Source: Planctomycetota bacterium
Lineage (GTDB): Bacteria > Planctomycetota > Phycisphaerae > Phycisphaerales > Phycisphaeraceae
Length of the DNA: 64,000 bases
Direction: 5' to 3'
Assembly: GCA_016350165.1 (NCBI GenBank)
Contig: CP066225.1
Coordinates: forward strand, 5,170,021 to 5,234,020
A program made the translations under genes and the position numbers. Under the pieces are notes generated by a model, which was not told the DNA's origin, ran no database searches, and was given only the letters and a program-made list of their open reading frames with translations. Positions 7,872 to 16,976 of this stretch are shown in pieces. Position 1 is the stretch's first letter; the number at the start of each line of letters is the position of its first letter.

Positions 7872-8354
7872 TTAGAAAGTATGTTCTTCTTTGAATCCAA
7901 ATTTCACTCGTGAATCGCAGAAGCGAATCCATGTGGGAGTGAAGGCGTAAAATGGTTGCGTTTTCATGAGTTGTTTGATGATTGGGCGAACGAGGGGCTG
8001 AGCCATTTTCTTTGCGTAGAGGTTGAGAACGGTTTTGTATTCCTCTTCATCTGAGACGAGTCTAGTGGTGCCTTGGATTTGTAGGCCATGATTTTTTAAT
8101 GCGGAATTTACATGAGCGTAGATCGTGATCGCTGAACGAGGATCACGTTCAACGGCTTGCGAATGAGCAGATTGCGTACCAGAAACGAAGTAGAGATTCA
8201 GGTCTTGATCATGGACATACATAATGTTACATGATTGAGGAGCACCGTTTTCAGTAAGTGTTGCAAGTGAGCCTGTTTTCCATGTTGCGAGGAAATCGAG
8301 AATCTTTGTTTTCAGTTTAGGATCGATTGGGTTTGTGGTGGCTGTGGCACTCAT
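7872..8354 (-). CDS. Pyridoxamine 5'-phosphate oxidase-fold flavin-binding protein
   Basis: The 160-residue protein has a split-barrel flavin-binding fold: LATWKTGSLATLTENGAPQ is followed by strands NIMYVHDQDLNLYFVSG and the SAITIYAH core. The layout fits the PPOX/general-stress-protein-26 group, which binds FMN or F420 and reduces or binds small cofactors; the substrate is not known. I start at ATG 8354. An upstream frame would begin inside the dapL terminator at 8452-8480, which argues against the longer version. The last residues include FCDSRVKFGF. Confidence 0.72.
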   Translation of the reverse strand: MSATATTNPIDPKLKTKILDFLATWKTGSLATLTENGAPQSCNIMYVHDQDLNLYFVSGTQSAHSQAVERDPRSAITIYAHVNSALKNHGLQIQGTTRLVSDEEEYKTVLNLYAKKMAQPLVRPIIKQLMKTQPFYAFTPTWIRFCDSRVKFGFKEEHTF

Positions 8355-8451
8355 GGCGATACTTCTATGGTTGGCGTTTATGGGGATAAAAACAGGCGTG
8401 AGGACATTATACAGGAGGGTGAAGATGGATGTGAAATTTGCAAAGATTAGA

Positions 8452-8480
8452 AAAGCCGACAACTGGAAGCTGCCGGCTTT
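8452..8480 (-). terminator. Terminator of dapL
   Basis: Arms 8452-8461 and 8471-8480 pair at nine of ten positions on the minus strand (AAAGCCGGCA with TGTCGGCTTT), followed by a short T-rich tail. It lies 28 bp beyond the dapL stop. Confidence 0.7.
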
Positions 8481-8507
8481 GATGTGATTCTAAAAGTTGA
8501 TGTCAGA

Positions 8508-9743
8508 TTATATCGTGAGTTTCGAGGCGATACGGTCCATTGCGGCTACCACGTTTTCTCGTGTATTGAAAGCTGATAGGCGGAAGAACCCTTCACCCGA
8601 GAGCCCAAAGCCGGAGCCTGGTGTGCCGACGATGTTCGTTTTATTGAGAAGCAAATCGAAGAAGTCCCATGAGGTGAGATTGTTTGGTGTTTTGAGCCAA
8701 ACGTATGGGGCGTGAACTCCACCAAAGACTTCATAACCTTGTGATGCGAGTGCTTCACGAATGTGTTTTGCGTTATCGAGGTAGAAACTGATAAGTTCTT
8801 GGGTTTGCTGCTGACCCGCTTCTGAGTAGACGGCTTCTGCGCCACGCTGAACGATGTATGAGACACCGTTAAATTTGGTTGTTTGGCGACGTGACCACAG
8901 TGCGTGAAGTTTAATTTCTTCGCCGTTGGAAGCTGTGGCTACAAGATCCTTGGGTACGATAGTGAAAGCGCAACGCGTGCCAGTGAAGCCTGCGTTTTTT
9001 GAAAATGAACGGAATTCGATTGCACACTTACGTGCCCCCTCTATCTCATAAATAGATTGAGGGATAGCAGGGTCTGTGATGAAGTCACGATAGGCTGCAT
9101 CGAACATGAGGATCGTGTTATGAACCAGTGCATAATCAACCCATTGCTTGAGATATTCAGCTGACGCGACCGTGCCTGTTGGATTGTTGGGATAACAAAG
9201 GTATACAACATCCAAAGGATAGTCGGGAATTTCAGGCGTAAAGTTATTAGCTTCAGTTGCACGAAGATAATGAAGACCAGTGTATTCGCCTTGATCGTTT
9301 GCAGCACCGGTATTGCCTTGCATCACGTTTGTGTCTACGTATACAGGGTAGACGGGGTCAGTGACAGCAATTTGATTGTCATTGCCGAGGATGTCGAGGA
9401 TGTTACCAGTATCACATTTAGAGCCATCAGAGATGAAAATTTCATCTGCAGCTACATTGCAATTACGAGGGGTGTAATCGAACTCGACGATCTTATCGCG
9501 TAGCCAAGCATAGCCCTGCTCTGGGCCATAGCCATGGAACGACTCGCGTGACCCCATATCTTTGATTGCTTTAGTCATAGCAACACGGCATGCTTCGGGT
9601 AATGGTTCGGTTACATCGCCGATACCCATCTTTATGATGTTAGCATCTGGATTTGCTTGCGAGAAAGCGGCTACTCTTCTGCCGATTTCTGGAAATAGAT
9701 AGCCTGCCTGTAATTTCAGGTAGTTTTCGTTGATTTTGGCCAT
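8508..9743 (-). CDS. dapL: LL-diaminopimelate aminotransferase
   Basis: This PLP-dependent fold-type I enzyme converts tetrahydrodipicolinate directly to LL-diaminopimelate, bypassing the DapD/C/E steps of lysine and cell-wall precursor synthesis. The 411-residue length is that of the DapL family. Visible signatures are [12 protein letters not shown] near the N-terminus, [14 protein letters not shown], the [12 protein letters not shown] segment specific to DapL, the cofactor site CYPNNPTGT, and the Schiff-base lysine in [15 protein letters not shown]. It follows alaS on the same strand with a gap of about 70 bp and is closed by a terminator at 8452, so it may be read from the alaS transcript or its own promoter. 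Confidence 0.95.
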   Translation of the reverse strand: MAKINENYLKLQAGYLFPEIGRRVAAFSQANPDANIIKMGIGDVTEPLPEACRVAMTKAIKDMGSRESFHGYGPEQGYAWLRDKIVEFDYTPRNCNVAADEIFISDGSKCDTGNILDILGNDNQIAVTDPVYPVYVDTNVMQGNTGAANDQGEYTGLHYLRATEANNFTPEIPDYPLDVVYLCYPNNPTGTVASAEYLKQWVDYALVHNTILMFDAAYRDFITDPAIPQSIYEIEGARKCAIEFRSFSKNAGFTGTRCAFTIVPKDLVATASNGEEIKLHALWSRRQTTKFNGVSYIVQRGAEAVYSEAGQQQTQELISFYLDNAKHIREALASQGYEVFGGVHAPYVWLKTPNNLTSWDFFDLLLNKTNIVGTPGSGFGLSGEGFFRLSAFNTRENVVAAMDRIASKLTI

Positions 9744-9815
9744 GATTGGAAAAATTCCCCATCGATCAATAGTTTAAAATCCACACACACTGTAAGACAA
9801 AACGAAACGAACGTT

Positions 9816-12656
9816 TTACCCTAATTTTTCCGTTGCAAAAGTGGTCGCTGCTTCAATTGCTTCTGGAAGTTTGGAAGCATCTTTGCCACCAGCTTGAGCC
9901 ATATCAGGACGACCACCGCCGCCGCCACCAACGATTGGTGCGACGTGCTTGACCCAATCACCAGCCTTAAGGCCCTTGGCAATCAAGTCCTTGGAGACTG
10001 ACGCTAGCAGAGCGACTTTGCCGTTGCCTGAACCGGTGAGGAAGAGGGCGGCATCTGGGTGATGGGCACGAATGGTGTCCATTGCTGTACGAAGGTCGTT
10101 GGATGACGCACCATCGAAGTTTGCGGTGATGATTGGGCCTGTATTATCTGCTGCTACTTGCTTAGCGATGTCGGCGATAGCACCGGCAGATTGCTGTGAT
10201 TGTTTCTTCTGTAATTTACGTAGCTTCTTCTGCAATGACTCAATGTTTTTACGAAGTATCGAACGTGAAACGACCGGAAGCTGCTTGTCATTGATCGAAT
10301 TTGTAAAAGCAGTGAGCTGCTTGGTGAGCGTATCAGGGTCTGCTTTTTCAGCAGTCTTAGTTAGTGCTTCGAACTCAGCAATGAGTGACGTGGCTTCAGC
10401 TTGTGTTTTTTCTGCGAGGTTGCCTGTGAGAGCAGTTATACGGCGCACGCCTTTGGAAACGGAGTCCTCTGAAACGATTGTGAAGGTTTTTGCGTTGCCG
10501 GTTGTGGGTAGGTGGGTGCCGCCACAGAATTCAATGGACATGGTTGCCCAGTCGTTTGAATCTGGGTTGGTGAGAAGATCCGCGACAGGTGCGCCGATAG
10601 ATACGACACGTACATTTGGAGGATATTTTTCGCCAAATACGGCGCGAAGGCCATTTATTTTGAGTGCGTCCTCTTGTGGTGCGTACTCAGTGTAGACGGT
10701 GAGGTCGGATGCGATATCTTTGTTGACATGCTCTTCGATAGTTGCGAGTTGGTCTGTTGTAAGTGCAGATTTATTGAGGAAATCGAAGCGTAGTTTTTCC
10801 TCATCAACGAGTGAGCCCTTTTGCATCGTGTCTGGGTTGACGTTGTCGCGAAGTGCGCGGTTCATGAGGTGAGTGGTTGTATGGTTGTTCATGATCAGAG
10901 CGCGACGGTCTTCATCGACTGCGAGTGAGACTTCAATTTTTGTGTCGCCAGTAGTGTTGGCGAGTTGGCCGTCGGTAACTTCACCGAGGTGGAAAAAGAC
11001 TTCGCCGAGCTTGATGGTGTCTTCAACGCAGATGCGAGCGCCGTCTATCACTTGAATAGTGCCGGTGTCACCAACCTGACCACCTGCTTCAGCGTAGAAA
11101 GGAGTTTGATCGATGACTACTGCAACTTTGTCGCCGGTGGTGACATTGCCTTCAAGGGTTTTGTATACGTGATCTTCGAGCTTGAAGAGTGAGATTGAGG
11201 TTTGGATGTTATCGAGTTCAGTAGCTTCGTAGCCTTTGAATTCTGTGTCGTTGAGTTGAGTGTGCTGGATGATGTCATTGAGCGATGCTCTTTCATTAGC
11301 GGAGTCGCCGCCTGCACGAGAGCGGATGCGTGCTTCTTCCATGAGGCGGTTGAAGCCGTCGAGGTCAACGGTCATGCCGCGTTCCTCGGCCATAAGTTGG
11401 GTGAGGCCGATTGGGAAACCGTATGTGTCGTGAAGCTGGAAAGCAGAGTCAGCGGTGACTTGCTTTGGATTCTCTTTCACAGCTTGCTCGAAGAGTGCAA
11501 TACCACGAGTGAGGGTTTTACGGAATGAGATTTCTTCATCTTTGAGTTCAGCTTTGATGTCTTCGGTGTTGTTTTTCAGTTCTGGGAAAGCTGAGGCCAT
11601 TTGTTCGACAACGGTGTCAACTAATTTGTAGAAAAATGGTTCTTTAGCGCCGAGGTCAACGTCGCCGAACTTGACGGCGCGGCGGAGGATTGAGCGAAGG
11701 ACGTATGAACGGCCGTCGTTGCCGCAGTGTGCACCGTCTGCAAGTGAGAAGGTGAGCGTACGGATATGGTCGGCGATAACACGATATGCGATGTCGGTTG
11801 GGTTAGAGAGTGTTTCGCCTGTGCCGTCGTATGGTTTAGCGCCGGTGACTTTTTGGATTGCTTTGAAGTACGGGGTGAAGACGTCTGTATCGTAGTTGGA
11901 TTCTTTGCCTTGGAGAACACGGACTATGCGCTCGAAGCCCATGCCGGTGTCGACGTGCTTCGCTGGGAGTGACGTGAGGGAGCCGTCTTGATTGCGGTTG
12001 AACTGAATGAAGACGAGGTTCCAGATTTCGACAACGGTATCTTGATTGTCAGCGTTGACAAGGTTGCCGCCGGAGAGATCGGGTGAACGGTCGTAGTGCA
12101 GTTCAGAACATGGTCCACATGGGCCGGTGTCACCCATTTCCCAGAAGTTGTCTTTTTTATTGCCGGGCTGGACGTGGTCTTCGGGGAGATATTTGAGCCA
12201 CATGTCACGGGCTTCGTTATCGGGCTCAAGGTTTTCGGATGCGTCGCCTTCAAAGTAGGTTGCGTAGAGACGTGCTGGATCAATACCCCAGACATTGACG
12301 AGAAGATCCCATGCCCAGTCGATGGCTTCCTGCTTGAAGTAGTCACCGAAGGACCAGTTACCGAGCATTTCGAAGAATGTGTGGTGGTAGGTATCTTTAC
12401 CAACATCGTCGAGGTCGTTGTGCTTGCCGCCTGCGCGGATGCATTTTTGGGTGTCTACCGCTCGGTTGAATTCACGAGAACCTGTGCCAAGGAAGACGTC
12501 CTTGAACTGGTTCATGCCTGCGTTGGTGAAAAGGAGGGTTGGGTCGTCATGTGGGACGACTGGGGATGAGGGAACGGCAGTGTGACCACATTTATCAACA
12601 AAAAACTGAATAAATTGGTCACGAATTTGGCTGCTTGTTAGGTTAGAGCTTGGCAT
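9816..12656 (-). CDS. alaS: Alanine--tRNA ligase
   Basis: This 946-residue cytoplasmic class II synthetase charges tRNA-Ala. The N-terminal catalytic domain contains LLFTNAGMNQFKDVFLG, the motif 2 region (YHHTFFEMLGNWSFGDYF) and an NVWGID segment. The editing domain has the zinc-binding pair HTTTH and CGGTH. A coiled-coil region follows, with repeated Lys/Gln (KKLRKLQKKQ). The C-Ala domain ends with the glycine run GGGGGGRPDMAQAGG. I chose ATG 12656 (MPSSNLTSS) over the TTG-type extension at 12701 because AGGA stands eight bases upstream and the family starts at the SSxxIR motif. No frameshift is seen. Confidence 0.97.
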   Translation of the reverse strand: MPSSNLTSSQIRDQFIQFFVDKCGHTAVPSSPVVPHDDPTLLFTNAGMNQFKDVFLGTGSREFNRAVDTQKCIRAGGKHNDLDDVGKDTYHHTFFEMLGNWSFGDYFKQEAIDWAWDLLVNVWGIDPARLYATYFEGDASENLEPDNEARDMWLKYLPEDHVQPGNKKDNFWEMGDTGPCGPCSELHYDRSPDLSGGNLVNADNQDTVVEIWNLVFIQFNRNQDGSLTSLPAKHVDTGMGFERIVRVLQGKESNYDTDVFTPYFKAIQKVTGAKPYDGTGETLSNPTDIAYRVIADHIRTLTFSLADGAHCGNDGRSYVLRSILRRAVKFGDVDLGAKEPFFYKLVDTVVEQMASAFPELKNNTEDIKAELKDEEISFRKTLTRGIALFEQAVKENPKQVTADSAFQLHDTYGFPIGLTQLMAEERGMTVDLDGFNRLMEEARIRSRAGGDSANERASLNDIIQHTQLNDTEFKGYEATELDNIQTSISLFKLEDHVYKTLEGNVTTGDKVAVVIDQTPFYAEAGGQVGDTGTIQVIDGARICVEDTIKLGEVFFHLGEVTDGQLANTTGDTKIEVSLAVDEDRRALIMNNHTTTHLMNRALRDNVNPDTMQKGSLVDEEKLRFDFLNKSALTTDQLATIEEHVNKDIASDLTVYTEYAPQEDALKINGLRAVFGEKYPPNVRVVSIGAPVADLLTNPDSNDWATMSIEFCGGTHLPTTGNAKTFTIVSEDSVSKGVRRITALTGNLAEKTQAEATSLIAEFEALTKTAEKADPDTLTKQLTAFTNSINDKQLPVVSRSILRKNIESLQKKLRKLQKKQSQQSAGAIADIAKQVAADNTGPIITANFDGASSNDLRTAMDTIRAHHPDAALFLTGSGNGKVALLASVSKDLIAKGLKAGDWVKHVAPIVGGGGGGRPDMAQAGGKDASKLPEAIEAATTFATEKLG

Positions 12657-13057
12657 GGTCGGAATCCTAAGAACCGGCTGTGTAGTATTTAATCCGAGCA
12701 AAAAAGAGGTTTTGGGGGAGTTGCCACCTTTAGCCGGATTGGATTTACATAAAATTTATGATCGGAAGCTGCACTGGACAGTTTTCCGGATACATTTGTA
12801 TGGATATTATTGCTAAAGTCAGTCTTCGTTGCAGTGGTATACTGTGTCGAATGAGGAATTTAGCGGAAATAAGCAGTATATCCGAAGGAGCGGTAAGGGA
12901 CCACAGAGGGGCAGGACAAGACGTTTTGGGGTCGATTGAGAGGTATGGGGGAAATCGGGCGATTTGGCAGATATTGCCATATTGCCTGAGAATGAGAGAA
13001 TGTGGGAGTCGCATGAGGTTGTGCGACAAAATCAACTACGATTGAGGGCACGCCAGG
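12657..13057. other. Intergenic region between divergent alaS and GH57 genes
   Basis: This 401-bp stretch must hold both promoters. I see a TATACT box at about 12838 on the plus strand, without a convincing -35 partner. A small hairpin GGCA/TGCC occurs near 12968. Reading frames of up to 95 codons exist on both strands but have no recognisable motif or ribosome site. Confidence 0.4.
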
Positions 13058-14263
13058 ATGGCTTCACTTTGCTTCTACTTCCAAGTACACCAACCACCAC
13101 GACTGAAGCGATACAGCATCTTCGATACAGATGATCGTTATTTCGACGATGCGAGAAATCGTGAAATTCTGAGGAAGGTTGCCCATCGATCCTACCTGCC
13201 TACGACGCGTATGCTGCGTGAACTCATCGATCGCCACAACGGGCAATTCCGCGCCTCTTTCTCGTTAACAGGCTGCGTGATTGAACAGTTCATCAAATTT
13301 GCACCTGAAGTGCTTGAGGAATTCCAGAAGCTGGCTGAAACCGGATGCGTTGAATTTCTAGCTGAGACATATCACCACAGTTTGAGTTTTCTCTACAGCA
13401 AGCAGGAATTTTTGGAGCAAATCGAACTCCATCTTGATCTTATTGACGAGATTTTCGGCCAACGCCCAACGATCTTCCGTAATACCGAGTTAATCTACAA
13501 CAATGAATTAGCTCAATGGATTGCTGATTCTAATCTTTTCAGAGGTATTTTGGCTGAGGGTGCTGAACAGATTTTGAATGGACGTAGCCCAAACCATGTT
13601 TACGATCCACCGAATGGCATTGATGTTGGATTATTGCTGAAAAATTATCGCTTGAGTGATGACATTGCGTTCCGCTTCTCAGATCAGAGTTGGCCGCAGT
13701 GGCCATTGACTGCTGAGAAGTTTGCTGGCTGGGTTCATCAGGCAAATGATTCGGATGGTCAAATGTGTAATCTGTTTATGGATATCGAAACATTTGGTGA
13801 GCATCAAAACGTAAATAGCGGCATCTTCAACTTTATGCGTAAGTTACCGAGTGCGGTGTTTGCGTTGGGCGATGATTTCAAGACGCCGGGCGAATGCCTC
13901 GATTGGTACGACACAACTGATATTTTTGATAGTAAAAATATTATTTCCTGGGCAGATAGTGAACGCGATCTTTCTGCCTGGACCGGCAATGCAATGCAAG
14001 GCAGTGCGTTGACTGAACTGTACAATCTTGAACAACCTGTTAAGCAAACAGGTGACCCAGCTTTGATTGAAGATTGGCGTAAGCTTACATGTAGCGATCA
14101 TTTTTATTACATGTGTACAAAGTATTTCGATGATGGTGCAGTCCATAAATACTTCAGCCCATACGATTCACCTTACGATGGGTACATCAATTTCATGAAT
14201 GTGCTAGATAATCTGCGTCTACGTGTACAACGAGCTGGCGGTGATATTGAGGCATCGGCATGA
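13058..14263 (+). CDS. GH57 alpha-amylase-type glycoside hydrolase
   Basis: The 401-residue protein begins MASLCFYFQVHQPPRL, the HQPxR motif of family GH57, and is colinear with the bacterial/archaeal GH57 alpha-amylases. It contains AETYHHSLSFLYS, FRNTELIYNNEL, ILAEGAEQIL (with the likely catalytic glutamate), SDDIAFRF and LFMDIETFGEHQ (with the likely acid/base aspartate). Such enzymes act on alpha-1,4-glucans, usually inside the cell. There is no signal peptide, so glycogen or maltodextrin turnover is the reasonable guess. A GT4 glycosyltransferase converges with it 26 bp away. ATG 13058 is the only start that keeps the family N-terminus. Confidence 0.92.
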   Translation: MASLCFYFQVHQPPRLKRYSIFDTDDRYFDDARNREILRKVAHRSYLPTTRMLRELIDRHNGQFRASFSLTGCVIEQFIKFAPEVLEEFQKLAETGCVEFLAETYHHSLSFLYSKQEFLEQIELHLDLIDEIFGQRPTIFRNTELIYNNELAQWIADSNLFRGILAEGAEQILNGRSPNHVYDPPNGIDVGLLLKNYRLSDDIAFRFSDQSWPQWPLTAEKFAGWVHQANDSDGQMCNLFMDIETFGEHQNVNSGIFNFMRKLPSAVFALGDDFKTPGECLDWYDTTDIFDSKNIISWADSERDLSAWTGNAMQGSALTELYNLEQPVKQTGDPALIEDWRKLTCSDHFYYMCTKYFDDGAVHKYFSPYDSPYDGYINFMNVLDNLRLRVQRAGGDIEASA

Positions 14264-14289
14264 ACGTAATTAGCCAAAAACTACATCTG

Positions 14290-15468
14290 CTAGCCGGTTG
14301 GTTCAATATTAGTTTTTGCACTTAAGTTAGTAGTTTTTTCTGAAGCAATGACACTTTTAAATACTTTTTCAAATTGATCGATTGCTGCATGCCAACTCAA
14401 TTTCTTGGCATACTCTGATGCATTTACCCGCAACTGCTGTACTTTTGCTACATCTCCAGCCAATGCAATTGAAGCATCAATAAAAGCATCTGAATTATTC
14501 AGTTCGGCAGTAATGCCGTTCGTGTTGTTCGTAATATGCATTTCTGGGGCAGCATAATCATAAGCTACAACAGCTAGCCCTGAAGCCATCGCTTCAGTTA
14601 CGACATTACCAAACGTTTCGGTAATTGATGCAAAAAGAAAGATGTCACCCGATGCATAATGAGCCGCTAAGTCTTCCCCACATTGCATGCCTGTAAAAAT
14701 TACATCTTTATGCTTGTCTTTGAGTATTGAAAGCAAAGGCCCGTCACCAACAAGTACGAGTTTTACGCCAACCTGAGATTCCTTAATTTTGCTATATGCT
14801 TCAATAACTAACGGGATGTTTTTTTCTTCAGCAATACGACTAACGCATATACAAACAATTTCATCATCACTCACACGCCATTCTTTTCTTAATGACGATT
14901 TACGTTTAGACATATTGAATAACTTCGTATCAACGCCTCGTCCAATCACATGTAAATTCTCAAAGCCGACATTCTGTAAAAGTTTATATACGTCGTTAGA
15001 CGGAACGATCGTAGCTTGAGTCGAATTGTGCATGTATCTCAAATACTTGAATGCGATTTGTTTGAGAAAACCGAAGCCGTAATGAGAAGTATATGATTGG
15101 AAATTGGTATGAAAACTAGATGATATTGGTATTTTCAATTTCTTTGCCGCCCAAAGCGCGGTCAAACCCAAAGGGCCTTCTGTTGCAATATGAACAATAT
15201 CTGGCCTACGATACCGCCAACGATTGAGTAGCTTTTTCTTTGCAGGCAACCCAAATCTTAATCCTTCATATTTTGGCAAAGGGAAACCTGCCATGGTTAC
15301 ATGTTCTAGATGTCCATAAACAGATGGTTGATCATTTTCATGTTGTCGTGGCCTAACGATCTCTATTTCATGCTGCCGATCAAGCATGCCAGAGACAAGT
15401 TTTTCCAACGTCATTGCAACGCCGTTTACTTCAGGTGGATACGTCTCTGTGACCAATGCCATTCTCAT
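14290..15468 (-). CDS. GT4-family glycosyltransferase
   Basis: The 392-residue GT-B enzyme starts MRMALVTETYPPEVNGVA, typical of GT4 mannosyl/glucosyltransferases. The C-terminal nucleotide-sugar domain has EKNIPLVIEAY, LVGDGPLL and the E-x7-E motif ETFGNVVTEAMASG followed by APEMH. The donor is probably GDP-mannose or UDP-glucose; close relatives glycosylate membrane diacylglycerol or phosphatidylinositol, but the acceptor cannot be read here. It is the last gene of a minus-strand series from pheA (gaps 26, 87 and 69 bp). Its 3' end meets that of the GH57 gene. Confidence 0.88.
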   Translation of the reverse strand: MRMALVTETYPPEVNGVAMTLEKLVSGMLDRQHEIEIVRPRQHENDQPSVYGHLEHVTMAGFPLPKYEGLRFGLPAKKKLLNRWRYRRPDIVHIATEGPLGLTALWAAKKLKIPISSSFHTNFQSYTSHYGFGFLKQIAFKYLRYMHNSTQATIVPSNDVYKLLQNVGFENLHVIGRGVDTKLFNMSKRKSSLRKEWRVSDDEIVCICVSRIAEEKNIPLVIEAYSKIKESQVGVKLVLVGDGPLLSILKDKHKDVIFTGMQCGEDLAAHYASGDIFLFASITETFGNVVTEAMASGLAVVAYDYAAPEMHITNNTNGITAELNNSDAFIDASIALAGDVAKVQQLRVNASEYAKKLSWHAAIDQFEKVFKSVIASEKTTNLSAKTNIEPTG

Positions 15469-15537
15469 GGCAATCAGTATGCTTAATCAATATTAGCAGG
15501 CTGTTATATAAGTTAAAAACGCGTTATATATATTCAT

Positions 15538-16515
15538 TTAGTGCCATTGCCATGTCAATCTTTTGCGATTAGGTAATAATTCTCCGCTCAGCTTTAAGCC
15601 GTCTTCATTGACTTGATATCCAATATCATTGATATCTTGTAATGATGGGTACGCATCAACCATCTCTTTCCAATTCGCGGGATATTGGCCATGTTTATTT
15701 TTATAATTTCGAGCAGCACAGGAAATCACAAGGAACCGTTGATTTAGATACAGCCTACGCATTGCCAAATTCATCGTGATCAAATAATTAGATGAACTCG
15801 TTGCATATGAAGCCCATTCCGGGATATCTTCAAAGAATGGGTCTGGATTGGCCCATACACCAAGGCGATCAGTTTCTTTGTAAAATGCTAAAGATTTCTC
15901 TAAAAACAATGTCACATCATCAATTGCATATGGCGAATTTTCTGGAAGCATGACCATTTTGTGTGCTTTAGGATTTGCATTAAAAAACGTCAGCGTTCCA
16001 CACTCATTGCGTATAATATCTTCCATCAACTGTGTGGGATTGATACTCACAATCTTATCCACCAACTCACTGGGCGGATTTTTACCGCTTGCTTTATAAA
16101 ACTTATAAACCACATTAATACAGAACTGTGTTGCATGTAGACGTAATTTTGCATTCTGATCATGCTGCCCATCAACATAACCGAGCCAAGTCTGGATGGC
16201 TAAATCAAAGTTTTTCAGTGTTTCTGGATTGTGCTTATATTGGTGTTCGAACAGAACTTCTGAATACTGCATATATCGCTGTCGACTCAAATTATCACGT
16301 ATATCTCTTTTACCTGTATAGGCATGATAATTTTGCTGGTCAAAGACTTCGATCTGATCAATTTCATAGAGTAGGTCGACACCTACTTCATTCCATGCTT
16401 GCAGTGCATTTTCGAAGTGATGAGCTCTCGAAGTTGATTTTGCCATAATAAAAACAAAACCAATAGTAAGGATAGCAAGTACTACACCTAAAGTGCGCGC
16501 ATTGATATTCTTCAT
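15538..16515 (-). CDS. Membrane-anchored protein of unknown function
   Basis: The 325-residue protein has a single N-terminal membrane anchor (about residues 8-26, LGVVLAILTIGFVFIMA) and an extracytoplasmic, largely helical remainder rich in aromatic residues. The C-terminal part contains AARNYKNKHGQYPANWKEM followed by a short strand pair (IGYQVNEDGLKL). This RYKxxxGxYP-type ending occurs in many planctomycete secreted proteins of unknown role and resembles the end of pseudopilins. There is no catalytic motif I recognise. It lies between a zinc-ribbon gene and the GT4 gene on the same strand. Confidence 0.65.
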   Translation of the reverse strand: MKNINARTLGVVLAILTIGFVFIMAKSTSRAHHFENALQAWNEVGVDLLYEIDQIEVFDQQNYHAYTGKRDIRDNLSRQRYMQYSEVLFEHQYKHNPETLKNFDLAIQTWLGYVDGQHDQNAKLRLHATQFCINVVYKFYKASGKNPPSELVDKIVSINPTQLMEDIIRNECGTLTFFNANPKAHKMVMLPENSPYAIDDVTLFLEKSLAFYKETDRLGVWANPDPFFEDIPEWASYATSSSNYLITMNLAMRRLYLNQRFLVISCAARNYKNKHGQYPANWKEMVDAYPSLQDINDIGYQVNEDGLKLSGELLPNRKRLTWQWH

Positions 16516-16602
16516 GATACGTCCCGGATAGTTTTTATATTATCTCACACCATCCCCACTAAGTAAGACGCACACAAATCGTATTAGTATCACAATATTT
16601 TA

Positions 16603-16950
16603 TTAAATTTTATCAAAAGCGCTCGAAGCTAACTTTTCTGCTCCGCAATAGAGGCATCTCTGGTGCCGTTGAGACATGGTTCTACCACATGATTGGCATT
16701 TTGAGATAGTTTTTGTTGCCTTGCCATCCTCAACACCATCCATCAAGTCGATCGCACGTACACGCTCAAGTAGATCAGCTTCAGTCAGGTTAGTTTTATC
16801 CTGTAGCAAGGACCACATAGCCATACACACAAGTGACAGACGATCGATTCGATCTTCCAGATCCTTTTTCTTCTGCACCTCGCCGGCATTTGATCTTTTT
16901 TCAAATAAACCGCGCATCGCCATTTCATAATGTGGGCTATGTTCATTCAT
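16603..16950 (-). CDS. Small zinc-ribbon protein
   Basis: The 115-residue soluble protein has a charged helical N-terminal part and a C-terminal four-cysteine zinc ribbon, CQSCGRTMSQRHQRCLYCG. The helix around residues 22-65 (KKKDLEDRIDRLSLVCMAM) may mediate dimerisation. The gene begins 26 bp after the end of pheA and is probably cotranscribed with it. I do not recognise a family function; nucleic-acid or protein binding are both possible for such a ribbon. Confidence 0.65.
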   Translation of the reverse strand: MNEHSPHYEMAMRGLFEKRSNAGEVQKKKDLEDRIDRLSLVCMAMWSLLQDKTNLTEADLLERVRAIDLMDGVEDGKATKTISKCQSCGRTMSQRHQRCLYCGAEKLASSAFDKI

Positions 16951-16976
16951 GCTAATTTACTCCGGAAATATGTGTA

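Noticed and set aside
12657..12760. Possible T-box leader of alaS: the minus strand reads AAAGGTGGCAACTCCC with a T-run shortly after.
   Set aside because: The T-box core UGGNACC is not matched, no specifier stem is evident upstream, and the T-run stem is only about 4-6 bp.
12758..13045. A 95-codon frame in the alaS/GH57 intergenic region.
   Set aside because: There is no ribosome site, the composition is Arg/Cys/Gly-rich and atypical, and a similar-length frame exists on the opposite strand.
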